Shown one piece after another: positions 12,201-24,200 of a DNA stretch of 64,000 bases. The notes under the pieces are model-generated. The model was not told the origin of the DNA and ran no database searches. It saw nothing but the letters and a program-made list of their open reading frames with translations. A program made the translations under genes and the position numbers. The stretch is taken from NCBI GenBank assembly GCA_036365145.1, contig JAEOAD010001365.1:4549001-4613000 (forward strand). The letters run 5' to 3'. The stretch is from Orientallactaga sibirica (taxonomy: Eukaryota; Chordata; Mammalia; Rodentia; Dipodidae). Each line of letters starts with the position of its first letter. Position 1 is the stretch's first letter.

Positions 12201-15200
12201 CTCTACCACTGAGCCATGCCCCCAGCCCCTCACTGTGGATTCTAGACAAGTGCTCTACCGCTGAGCCACGCCCCAGCCCCTCACTGTGGATTCTAGACAA
12301 GTGCTCTACCGCTGAGCCACACCCCCAGCCCCTCACTGTGGATTCTAGACAAGTGTTCTACCACTGAGCCACGCCCCCAGCCCCTCACTGTGGATTCTAG
12401 ACAAGTGCCCTACCACTGAGCCATGCCCCCAGCCCCTCACTGTGGATTCTACACAAGTGCCCTACCACTGAGCCACGCCCCCAGCCCCTCACTGTGGATT
12501 CTAGACAAGTGTTCTACCACTGGGCCACATCCTCAGCCCCTGTTTTATTTTATTTTTTAATTTTTTTAAGATGGGTCTCTTCCTGTCTCAGCCTCCCTTG
12601 TGCTGGAATTAGAGGGCCACCACACATGGCAGCGAACTGACTTATAATAAGCGATATTTACTCATTTCCCAAGTAGGTCTTTACTGTTGTACTGCCTTTC
12701 CTGAGCATCATTCTTTCCAGAAGGGTCAGTACCAGAAGCTCTGCCTTTCATCCCTGCCCTCCAGATAGCAGAGCTGCACAAAGAGCCCCAGATGGACCTG
12801 CTCAGCGGTGCCTTTGATGTTTCTCTGTTCGTAAGCTGCTCAGCTGTAAGTCACTGTATAAAGCAGATTGATGGAGCTTTATATAGCTCAGAGCAGCTGG
12901 GGCAGAAATGGCTGGTGCTGAGGTGCTAGTGGCTTTCATGGGGGCACATTAGCTCTCCTCGGGAGCATGGGGGTGAGGGATGCTATGTGAGGAAAGACCC
13001 CAGGGTGGTCCCTTCCCCAAGGTACTGTTGGTTCCATCTTCAACTAAGTCAGCCTGTGGAGGGTTGTAAAGAAAGAGCCACTTCCTGCCATATAGCCAGA
13101 GTTCTGTGAGTTCTTTGAACATCACCTGCCTGGAATCAGTTTTCCTCTTACCTCCCACCTAGACTCTTGTCCAGAAAGTTAAATGGTCATTGGACCAATT
13201 GCAGGTGCCCAAGTGAGCCTAGAAGCATTGCATTAGAAATGACTTTGTGACCTGAGCATAGGGCTGGGGGCGTGGCTCAGAGGTAGACCACTTGTCTAGA
13301 ATCTACCAGTGAGGGGCTGGGGGCGTGGCTCAGAGGTAGACCACTTGTCTAGAATCCACCAGTGAGGGGCTGGGGGCATGGCTCAGCGGTAGAGCACTTG
13401 TCTAGATTCCACAGTGAGGGGCTGGGGGCGTGGCTCAGGGGTAGAGCACTTGTCTAGAATCCACAGTGAGGGGCTGGGGTGTGGCTCAGAGGTAGAGCAC
13501 TTGTCTAGAATCCACAGTGAGGGGCTGGGGGTGTGGCTCAGTGGTAGAGCACTTGTCTAGAATCCACCAGTGAGGGGCTGGGGGCGTGGCTCAGTGGTAG
13601 AACACTTGTCTAGAATCCACAGTGAGGGGCTGGGGGCATGGCTCAGTGGTAGAGCACTTGTCTAGAATCCACCAGTGAGGGGCTGGGGGCGTGGCTCAGT
13701 GGTAGAACACTTGTCTAGAATCCACAGTGAGGGGCTGGGGGCATGGCTCAGTGGTAGAGCACTTGTCTAGAATCCACAGTGAGGGGCTGGGGTGTGGCTC
13801 AGAGGTAGAGCACTTGTCTAGAATCCACAGTGAGGGGCTGGGGGCGTGGCTCAGCGGTAGAGCACTTGTGTAGAATCCACAGTGAGGGGCTGGGGGCGTG
13901 GCTCAGCGGTAGAGCACTTGTCTAGAATCCACAATGGGGTGCTGGGGGCAGGGTTTGATGTCAGAGCCCTTGCCTAGCATACATAAGGTCGTCCATTCTA
14001 TCTGTAGCACCATAAAATAAGTAAATACCAAACGAAACAAAACACAACCTTTGGATACTGATTGTCTTAAGTGCTACATGTGTCCACATAATTTCAACCA
14101 TCATTCCAGTCATGTGGTGATAATAAGTAAAAAAATGGGATAATAAAGTGAGCACAGCTTCTAGATTATTCTGTCCTTTTTTTTTTTTTTTTTGGTTTTT
14201 TGAGGTAGGGTTTCACTCTGGTCCAGGCTAACCTGGAATCCACTATGTAGTCTCAGGGTGGCCTCGACCTCACAGCGATCCTCCTACCTCTGCCTCCCAA
14301 GTGCTGGGATTAAAGGCATGCGCCACCACGCCCGGCTTATTCTGTCCTTTTGATTGGGGGTGAGGGAGCTGTCTGTCAGAATTCACCAGTGTCTTCCTAG
14401 GTTTTCTCCCAGTGAGCTGCATGTCCGATCTTTGAGCATGGTCACGAGGCAGGGTGTGAGGGAAGTGGACACCAGCTTGTCAGATGGTTTTCCTGTGCTC
14501 AGCCCTGATCAACATGGCGGTGGAGGGGAGAGGGTAGGGCCAAGCAGGCATTAGGACAGAGGTCTGAGGGGCCTTCGGGACAAGCCAGGTTTCAGTCTGG
14601 AAGATGATGACACGTGCATGGCACATTCCATGCTTGGAGGCGACACATTCCACACTGTGGTCATTGTACCATCCCAGACCAGACTCTTCAGAGCCACCAT
14701 TGCAGGGCTCTGCTCCCCGCCTGACGAGATCATTGGGGCAGTGAGCAGATCAGGAGAGGGGAAGAGCCCTTGCGGATCGTGTCCTGTGCCCAGGGAGAGG
14801 GAATGTGCCTCGGCCTTGCACGTAGAGGTCTGTACGAAGGGCCTGCGATGCGTGGTGACCCCGGTGTGGTGTTTCAACAGGAGTCTGAGGGGTTGGGTGA
14901 CAGACTGTTCCTTAAGCAGAGGATGAACTTGCTGTCCCAGATGACGTCCACACCCATTGACTGCCTGTTTCAGGTAAGAGACCGCTCACCTTTGGAGGCA
15001 AACACACGCTGTATGAGCATTGCTCCTTCAGCGTCTGTAAAATCCCTCAGGGTGCCCTGTGTGAACACTGAGGTCTATTTTGCCCTCTCTGCATGAGTGG
15101 CAGGAATGCTCTCTGCTCAGATGCTCCCTGTACAGGGAGGGTGGTAGGGTGCGTGAGGGTGGACGTGTTTGGGGGGAGCCTGCTGATGGCTTCCAGGCAT

Positions 15201-18200
15201 CTGGAACATTGGTAGGTCCCTTAACGGGAGCACATCTGTGAGTCACAGGGGCCACGCTTTTCTCACACCCCAAGCGCAGGTGACACCTGGTGACCAGAGG
15301 CATAGCACTGAGGCACTCTTTGCCTCTAGGTGGGAAGTCTGCTGCTGGGCCATGCTCCCAGCCCTTGATGCTTGAGACAAGGTCTAGCTAGGTAGCTCAG
15401 GATAGCCTTGAACTTAGGAATCTCCTGCCTCATCCTCCTTAATCTGCCACTGCACTGGGCAGGACTGTGGATATTTGTTTTAGTGTCAAAATCCACAGTG
15501 AGGTTCTGAGATGGATTGCACTCCCATTTCTTACTGCTTTGGAAATTTTGTCATGTTGTTCTATTTTATTTTTATTTTTCATTTCTTACAAAATTATTTA
15601 TTTATTATTTATTTGAGAGAAAAAGAGGCACGGGGCGGCGGGGCAGGGGGAGACGATTGGGCATACCAGGGCCTGTAGCCATTGCAAATGAACTCCAAAT
15701 GCATGTCCCACCTTGTACATCTAGTTTATGTGGGTACTGGGGAATCGAACCTGTGTCCTTAGGCTTCAGGCAAGTGCCTTCACCACTAAGCCTTCTCTTC
15801 AGTCCTATTTTTTCATTTATGGAAAATGTCTACATTTACAGAAGTTGTAATATAATGTGTATATGGCCATATAGCTCCCATCCGGTCTTGTTTCATCTCT
15901 GTCCCTACTCAGTGTCTTCATTTACCCAGGGAATCTTAAAGAGATTTTAGAGAGCAAGCTATTTCAGCCATAAGCACACAGATCAGTGTTTTATGAAGTT
16001 CCTCAGCCCCATCATGGTGGCCTAGGCCTGTAATCTCAGCCGCTCAGGCATCTGAGGCAGGAGAATTACCTACCTGGGCAACTTAGTGAACTCCTGTCTC
16101 AAAATACAAAAAGGGTCAGGAGTGGTGACACACACCTTTAATTTTAGCCCTCGGGAGGCAGAGATAGGAGTGCCGTGAGTTCAAGGCCACCCTGAGACTA
16201 CATTGTGAGTTCTAGGTCAGCCTGGGCTAGAGTAAGACCCTACCTTGAAAAACAAACAAGCAGACAAATAAATACAAAAAGAGTCTAGGAGCCAGGATGT
16301 AGCTCATTGGTAGAGCATTTGTGTAGGGTGCATGAGGCCCCAAGTTCAATCTCCAGTGTGTAAAACAAAACCAAACAGCCACTACTTCAGAAACAAACAA
16401 CGCCTTCAAGTTGACAGCATTTGGGATGCCGTTCTTCAGCACATCATGTCTGGCAACCAAAAAGAAGTAGAGAGACTTCTGAGCCAAGAAGACCAGGACC
16501 AGAGCAAAGATACCACCCAAAAGATGTGTCACCCTCTGTGCTTCTGCGAGGACTGTGAGAAGCTGGTCTCTGGGTGAGAGAGGGGCTCGGGCTGCGTGTG
16601 CCAGCGTGAGATGTGGGGCATGATGGGACTTGCCACTCGCTCTCCGTGGGCCCGAGTGAGGCTTTGTTCCCATTGCATCTCAGCTGCCTCCTCTGTCGTG
16701 GGCGGCAAGTGATGTCCATCTCAGTGGCACTTCAGGTGGCACACAGGTTGTAAAATGCATGCTTCTGGGCTGGCTCTCAGGGCTGGCTGGCGTAGGACCT
16801 GTTTAGCCTTAGAAGGGACTTTAGCATAGAAGGGATGCCATTTTCTTCTAGTAGCATGTCTGGTTTATTATCCTCTTTTTCTTAAAAAAAAAAAAATCTA
16901 TCTATTTATTTAAGAGAAAGAGGCAGATAAAGAAAGAATGGGTGCACCAGGGCCTTCAGCCACTGTAAATGAACTCCAGATGCATGCGCCATCTAGTTCA
17001 TCTGGCTTACGTGGGTTCTGGAGACTTGAACCTGGGTCCTTAAGCTTCTCAGACAAGCCTAAGGTTTATTATTCTTGATGAATGACTTTGCTGGGTGTTG
17101 AGGCCTGAGGGATTGGTGGGGAAGGACACTGTCGCTCTGGGCGTTAGTTTCTCACCCTGAAGGGGAATGAGAGGCCTGGGACAGTGGGGAAGAAATGCAT
17201 GTTGGGTGGCATCCTGAGTTTGTCTTCTGGCCCCAGGACCCTGCTTCGTGCGGGCTGCAGCCTGGCCAGGGAGAGGCTTTCTGCACTATTCCTTGGTACA
17301 GTTTTCTGCGTCCTCCTTCTGTTGCAGGAGGTTGAACGATCCGTCAGTTGTCACTCCTTTCTCCAGAGATGACAGGGGTCACACGCCCCTCCACGTGGCT
17401 GCTCTCTGTGGTATGTGGCCTTAGGCTGCTGGCTCCCAGGGGTTACTGAGGCAAACGGATGGTGGAATCCCTGTGTATCCCCCAGGGAGGAAATGAAGGC
17501 TGGCAAACATCTCCCAGTTCGTTTGAGTGCATGTGTGCGTGCGTGCGTGCGCACACACATGTGCACATGCATTTGGGAGCATGTGTGTGTGGGGGGGACA
17601 ACTCTGGGTGTCTACTTCAGGTGCTGTCCACCTTTTGGGGGTCTCTCACTGGCCGGGAGCTCAGCAGTTAGGCTAGGCTATCTGTCTAGCTTTCCCACTG
17701 CTGGGGATTATAGCCTTGTGGCAAAAATGCCTGTTTTATTACTATTATTTTTATTTATTTGAGACAGAGGGAGAGAGAGAGTGAGAATGGCTGCACCAGG
17801 GCCTCTCGCTATTGCAAACAAATTCTAGATGCATGCGCCACCATGTGCATCTGGCTTACGTGGGAACTGGAGAATCGAACCGGGGTTCTTAGGGTTTGCA
17901 GGCTTATGCCTTAACTGCCAAGCCATCTCTCTAGCCTTATTATTATTTTTTGTTTGTTTTTCTTTTTCTTTTTGTTTTTTCCCGAGGTAGGGTCTCACTC
18001 TAGCTCAGGCTGACCTGGAATTCACTCTGTAGTTTCAGAGTGGCCTTGAACTCATGGCAATCCTCCCACCTCTGCCTCCCAAGTGCTGGGATTAAAGGCC
18101 TGCACCACCACACCCAGCTTTTTTTTTTTTTTCTGTTTTAAGTGTGGGTTTTGATGAATGAATGAACTCAAAGCCTTTACAATTGAGCTGCCATCTCAGG

Positions 18201-21200
18201 CCCAACATGTAAACATATTTACTGTTGCTAAGGGTTAGAACTCAGGGCTCTGTGCATGCGAGGCAAACGCTCTGCCACTGTGCTGCGCACCAAGCCCATG
18301 GTGACCTCAGTGGCCGCTGTGCCACCTCCCAAGCTGGAAGGGCACACATGGAGTTCTTGATGCTTGGAGACTGCCTGAAACAGCCCTACGCTGCTGGGCC
18401 AGCAAGGACAGGCTCGAATCCCAGCTGGGAGAATGCCTCAGAACTGACAGCTTTGTCTTAGGAAAAGTGCTGAGGATGGCTCAGCCAGTAAAGCACTCAC
18501 TGCTCTAGCTGGAGTACCCAGGTCCCATTCGCAGGCCCCATGTAAAACGCCAGAAGCCGTGGTGGGCTTGCGTAGTCCCAGCACACTGATGGTGAGACGG
18601 GAGGCAGAGCCAGGACGGTGTCCCACAAGCTCGTGTGAGTGCAGCAAAGGACAGCAGCAGAATGAGGTCCCGACAGAGCAACCATGCCTGCCATGAGATG
18701 AACAGGCAGGGGACTGACCCAGCAGTTGTCCCCTGACGGCCACTTGTGCACTTGCACACACACACACACAAAGAAATGTTGAGCCAGGTGTTGTGGCTCA
18801 CACTCAAAATGCAGGATTACGGGTTTTAGGCCAGCCTGGGCTACAAAGTGAGACTTTGGGCTCAGCATTTTATTTAAGTGCTCATTAAAGCCTACATTCA
18901 AGGCAGAAAACAAAACCTCCTCCTGCACCACTGGCCATCTTGTCTCCCCAGATCACTGTAATTCACAAGTGTCCTGAACTTCTGCTTGCCTTGTGCACTT
19001 TTTTTTTTTTTAAATCCACGCTGTTCTGTGCCTCACGCTAGTCTGCACTGTGCTGTTGACCACGTGGTACTGTGCGTCAGTGCATCTTGACTTGTTGGTA
19101 CTTGAAATTGCTGCATGCTCTTCCACCCTGTCAGTGGCGGCACCAGTGAGTCTTTGTTGGGGATCCAGGGCCCTTCCTCATCGCCCTTTGTGGCTGAGAG
19201 GTGGACTGGAGTGGGGTCCCTTCCCAGGGCACCCCACATTGACTCGGGTCTCAGAGCGTGAGTGAGGGATCCCTGTGGCTCCTCTCCAGCTAGAAACCTG
19301 TCTGCAGGTGGGTTTCCTGCCAGGGCCCAAGAGGGCAAGAAGAGTGTCGTGGGTCGAAGCCCCTCCCTTCCTTCTTTACCGAGAAGTCCTTCTGTTCCAC
19401 AGGGCAGGCGTCCCTCATTGACCTCCTCGTTTCCAAGGGTGCTGGGGTGAATGCCACGGACTACCATGGATCCACTCCCCTTCACCTGGCGTGTCAGAAA
19501 GGCTACCAGAGCGTGACGGTGAGCGGCGGGGCTGTGGCGGGGCTCCCGGGAGCTCTGTTCTGTGAGGTGTGGGGCTGCTGTGCCATGCTGTGCTGTGCTG
19601 TGCTGTGCTGTGGTCTTCCCAGGCTGTGTATCCTCGGCTCCCTGTGGGCTTCATGGCTGCCAGGCATTGGGAACTAGAAGGCTGAGGTACCTGGGGACAG
19701 AATCCTTGGGTTAAGAAACTTCCAGATCATTGGGGGGGGGGAGGCCAGAGGGACAACCTTGAGGGTCATTCCTCAGGTGCCGTGCAACAGGTTATCCCAT
19801 TGGCCTGGAGCTCACTAATTAGGCTAGACTGTGTGGGGCAGCGTTAGGCAGTCTTCAAGCATCAACACATCTCTCTCTCTCCCTTCCTTCCTTCCTTCCT
19901 TCCTTCCTTCCTTCCTTCCTTCCTTCCTTCCTTCCTTTCTTTTTTTGGTTTTTGAGGTAGGGTCTCACTCTAGCTCAGGCTGACCTGGAATTCACTATGT
20001 AGTCTCAGGCTGGCCTTGAACTCACAATGATCCTCCTACCTCTGCCTCCCAAGTGCTGGGATTAAAGGCGTGTGTCACCATGCCCGGCTCAACACACATT
20101 TCTTTAATCTCTTATGTCAAGAGCAGTAGTGTAATGTTACTAGGACATGGACGGGTTAAGTAACCCATATAAATGCTTAGAATTATTCTGGATTTCAGAT
20201 TATCATGAAATATCTTGAACACAAAATTCATTCAGTTTTTCTTTTCTCCTCTTTTCTTCCCTCCTCCCTTTTTATTTGTGAGGTGCAGGGGAGACAGGGT
20301 CTCACTGTAAGCCCAAGCTGACTGCACACCAGTGGCAGTCCTCTGCCTTAGTCACCCAGTTGCTGGGATTACAGGTGTGCACCACACTCCATCTCAGTTG
20401 TGTTTACTATGTACTTTATACACACAGCCTGGGGGTAACTTGACATAATCTTGTACCTGTGCTTCCTCTTCACTGCGTCAGCACCTGTCACACGCCACTG
20501 TCACATGTGACAGTGTGGAATTTTTCACATGCGTTGTGTCAGAGCTCAAAAAATGTCAGATTTTAGGAGCTGGGAATGTAGCTCAGTGGGCGGACCCGGT
20601 TTCGTCAACAGCACTGCAAAAAAAGAAAAAAAAAAAGATTTTGAGCCAGGCATGGTGGCGAATCCCAGCACTTGGGAGGCAGAGGTAGGAGGATCGCTGT
20701 GAGTTCAAGGCCAACCTGGACCTAAAGAATTCCAGGTCAGCCTTGGCTAGAGTGAGATCTTAACCCCCCCGGGGGGGGCGGGGAGTGGGAAGATAAAGAC
20801 TTTGGAGTATTTGGGCTGTTGGGTTTGTGGAGTAGGAATGTTCCGCCTGTAGAAGTGGACTTTAGATGCGGCGTGGACCCGGTCTGCTGCGTGACCCCGT
20901 CCTGTGCTGGGGCTCACTTGCTGTCTTCTCGTCTCTCCGCTGCCAGCTGCTGCTGCTTCACTACAAAGCCAGCACCGAAGCACAGGACAACAGCGGCAAC
21001 ACCCCGCTCCACCTGGCCTGTACCTACGGGCACGAAGACGTAAGTGGCACCTGCTCTTCCCAGAGCTGCTCCTGTCACTGTCTCTCACCTGCGGACAAAT
21101 GAGAACTGCTAACTCTCACGCAACATTGTGTTTTGGGTTTGTAATAATTGGAACACAGGATGCATATATTTTTTTAAATCCTTACATGTTAATTTATTTA

Positions 21201-24200
21201 TTTGCAAGCAGAGAGAGAGAGAGAGGAGACAGACAGAGAATGGACGCACCAGGGCCTCTAGCCACTGCAAACGAACTCTAGATGCATACGCCCCCTTGTG
21301 CATCTGGCTAACATGGGTCCTGGGGAATTGAACCTGGGTCCTTTGGCTTCGTAGGCAAGTGCCTTAACCGCTAAGCCATCTCTCCAGCCCTGGGTGTGTA
21401 ATTTTTAAAATTAAAAACATTTAAGATGCATTACATATGCTGTGTGGAGCCGCTGAAATGTGAACCCTGATTGCCCACAGTCATCTGATGTCACATCAAT
21501 ACCGCTCATCCAGGCTGCTTGGCCCTTAACGTTGTGCATTCAAAACTTCAGTTCGATAGTAACATCCGGGGATTGGAGATTTCCATATTTCTTGCTATTT
21601 TACTGTGTGTCATGCTTTGTTACACATCCTCCCTCTTCTTTTCAGACTTATACAAAGATAGATTTAGGTACCTAGAGAGCTTTGTGGTTGGTATACAAAA
21701 GTGAGATCATTCCCTCTAAACTTCTCTTCTTGAGATAGGATTGCACTGTGGAGCCCAGAATGGCCTTGACTTCATAATCCCTCTGTCTCAGCCTCTCTAG
21801 TGAGCATTAGGGTTACAGGTGTGACACACCTCATTCAGCCTCACTGCTTATTGATTTAGTTTTCCAGACAAGGGCTGTACCACTGAGCCATGTCCTAGCC
21901 CCTCACTGTGGATTCTAGACAAGTGTTCTACCGCTGAGCCACGCCCCCAGCCCCTTACTGTGGATTCTAGACAAGTGCTGTACCACTGAGCCATGCCCCC
22001 AGCCCCTCACTGTGGATTCTAGACAAGTTCTCTACCACTAAGCCACGCCCCCAGCCCCTCACTGTGGATTCTAGACAAGTGCTCTACCGCTGAGCCATGC
22101 CCCCAGCCCCTCATTGTGGATTCTAGACAAGTGCTCTACCACTGAGCCACGCCCCCAGCCCCTCATTGTGGATTCTAGACAAGTGCTCTACCACTGAGCC
22201 ACGCCCCAGCCCCTCACTGTGGATTCTAGACAAGTGTTCTACTACTGAGCCACGCCCCCAGCCCCTCATTGTGGATTCTAGACAAGTGCTGTACCACTGA
22301 GCCACGTCCCCAGCCCCTCACTGTGGATTCTAGACAAGTGCTCTACCGCTGAGCCACGCCCCAGCCCCTCACTGTGGATTCTAGACAAGTGTTCTACTAC
22401 TGAGCCACGCCCCCAGCCCCTCATTGTGGATTCTAGACAAGTGTTGTACCACCGAACCACGCCCCCAGCCCCTCACTGTGGATTCTAGACAAGTGCTCTA
22501 CCGCTGAGCCAGTAGGATTCTTTTGAAAAACTGAGGTATCTTGATTAGTGGATGTGGAACCTATGAATTGTAACTGTCCAATCTTGTCCTGTTACATGGT
22601 GAGTGGAGCCTTGGTTACACCAGGGTCTGGACCATGGTCAAGGCTGCACAGACATTGCCTGTGGCCTGGCACGTTGGGGAGTGGTGATGCTCTGTTGTTT
22701 TGCAGTGTGTGAAGGCGCTGGTTTACTACGATGTGCAGTCGTGCAGATTGGATATTGGTAACGAGAAAGGAGACACAGCCCTTCACATCGCTGCACGTTG
22801 GGGTTACCAGGGCATCATAGAGACTTTGCTGCAGAACGGAGCCCCCACAGAGATCCAGAACAGACGGAAAGAAACGCCGCTGCAGTGTGCATTGAACTCA
22901 AAGGTAGCTTTCTCTGTGTCTGAGCAGGAGCTACTGAAAAACAACCAGTACCCACAGAGTGGCCGTGCTGGACGCATGTGCATTAGGGCTTGAGGGGGAT
23001 CTTGGCCCACACCTTCTCTGCTACATGTGGACCTTGTCGTTGGTGGGTCTCAGTTGTTTGTGCGATTTTCACTTTTAGCAGCTTTTCAGTGTTGCTCTTG
23101 GAGCTGCATCTAGCACACTATTGGTCCCAGCCCCTGAGTGCTGTGGACAGCAGTAAATGGACCAGGTGAAGAAGGGACAGTAGCTCTGAACAAGCAAGGC
23201 AGAGAGAGGGCTGGGGAGATGGCTCTGCTATTAAAGTCACTTGCTTGCAAAGCCTGCTGGCCGGGGCTCAGCTCTCCAGCCACAAATATAAGCCAGATGC
23301 AGAAACGTGGTGCAGGTGTCTTGACATTTGTTCACAGAGGCAGGAGACCCTGGTATGTGCATCTGCCATACACACACGCACACACACATATACCATGTGT
23401 GTGTGTGCACACACGCATGAAAATAAATAAAGTGAGGGATGAAACAATATGCATCCAAGGTCTATTTTCTGTTCCTTCAACTTCTGCTTCTAGAAACCTT
23501 GATTCTTGTTTGTCCAGTTGTTTTACTCTGTGAGGCAGGGTCTCACTGTGCTGCCGTGTCTAGCCTGGAACCTGCTGTGTAGCCCAGGCTGTGCTGAAAC
23601 CCACGTTCCTCCTCCCTTTGCCTGTATGGTGCTAAGATTATAGGCGTGCACCACCACATCTATGGTAAAAGCCATCCAGGTTGCCGGAACTGGGAAGAAT
23701 GCTGGTCTTTGTTCCAGCATATCAGAGAGCTTAGCAAACTATGTTCTAGTTTTTGTGGAAGACAGAATTTATGACAGTGAGATTAGATATTTTTGCCGAG
23801 ATTGCTACTTGAGTTATTAGGGCTCAGAGCCTAGGCCCTGCTAGCCAACAGTTAGCTAGACCTCGCCACCTGTCCTCAATAGTCAAAATTCAAAAGACAA
23901 GTAATGGGCTGGAGAATGGTTTAGTAGTTAAGGTGCTTGCCTATGAAACCTAAAGGCCCAGGTTCGATTCCCCAGTACCCACATAAGCCAAATGCACAAG
24001 GTGGTGCATGTGTTTGGAATTCGTTTACAGTGGCTACAAGTCCTGGCATGCCCATTCGCCCTCTGTCTGTATCTGCCTATTTTTCTCTCTCTCAAATAAA
24101 TAAATAAAGTATAATTAAAAATAAAACAAAAGACAAGTAACAATGAAATGCAGACGGAGAAGGGAGGTTATTCATTGTGGTCACAATGAAGAGGAATATA

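Noticed and set aside
11790..12264. Repetitive open frames on both strands across array 1 (and 22123-22460 across array 3)
   Set aside because: They are translations of the 52-bp tandem unit; the frame stays open only because the unit lacks stops. No start context, splice pattern or protein similarity supports coding.
10790..13945. CRISPR-like regular repeat array
   Set aside because: Units are directly adjacent with no unique spacers, in a mammalian intron; it is a minisatellite.
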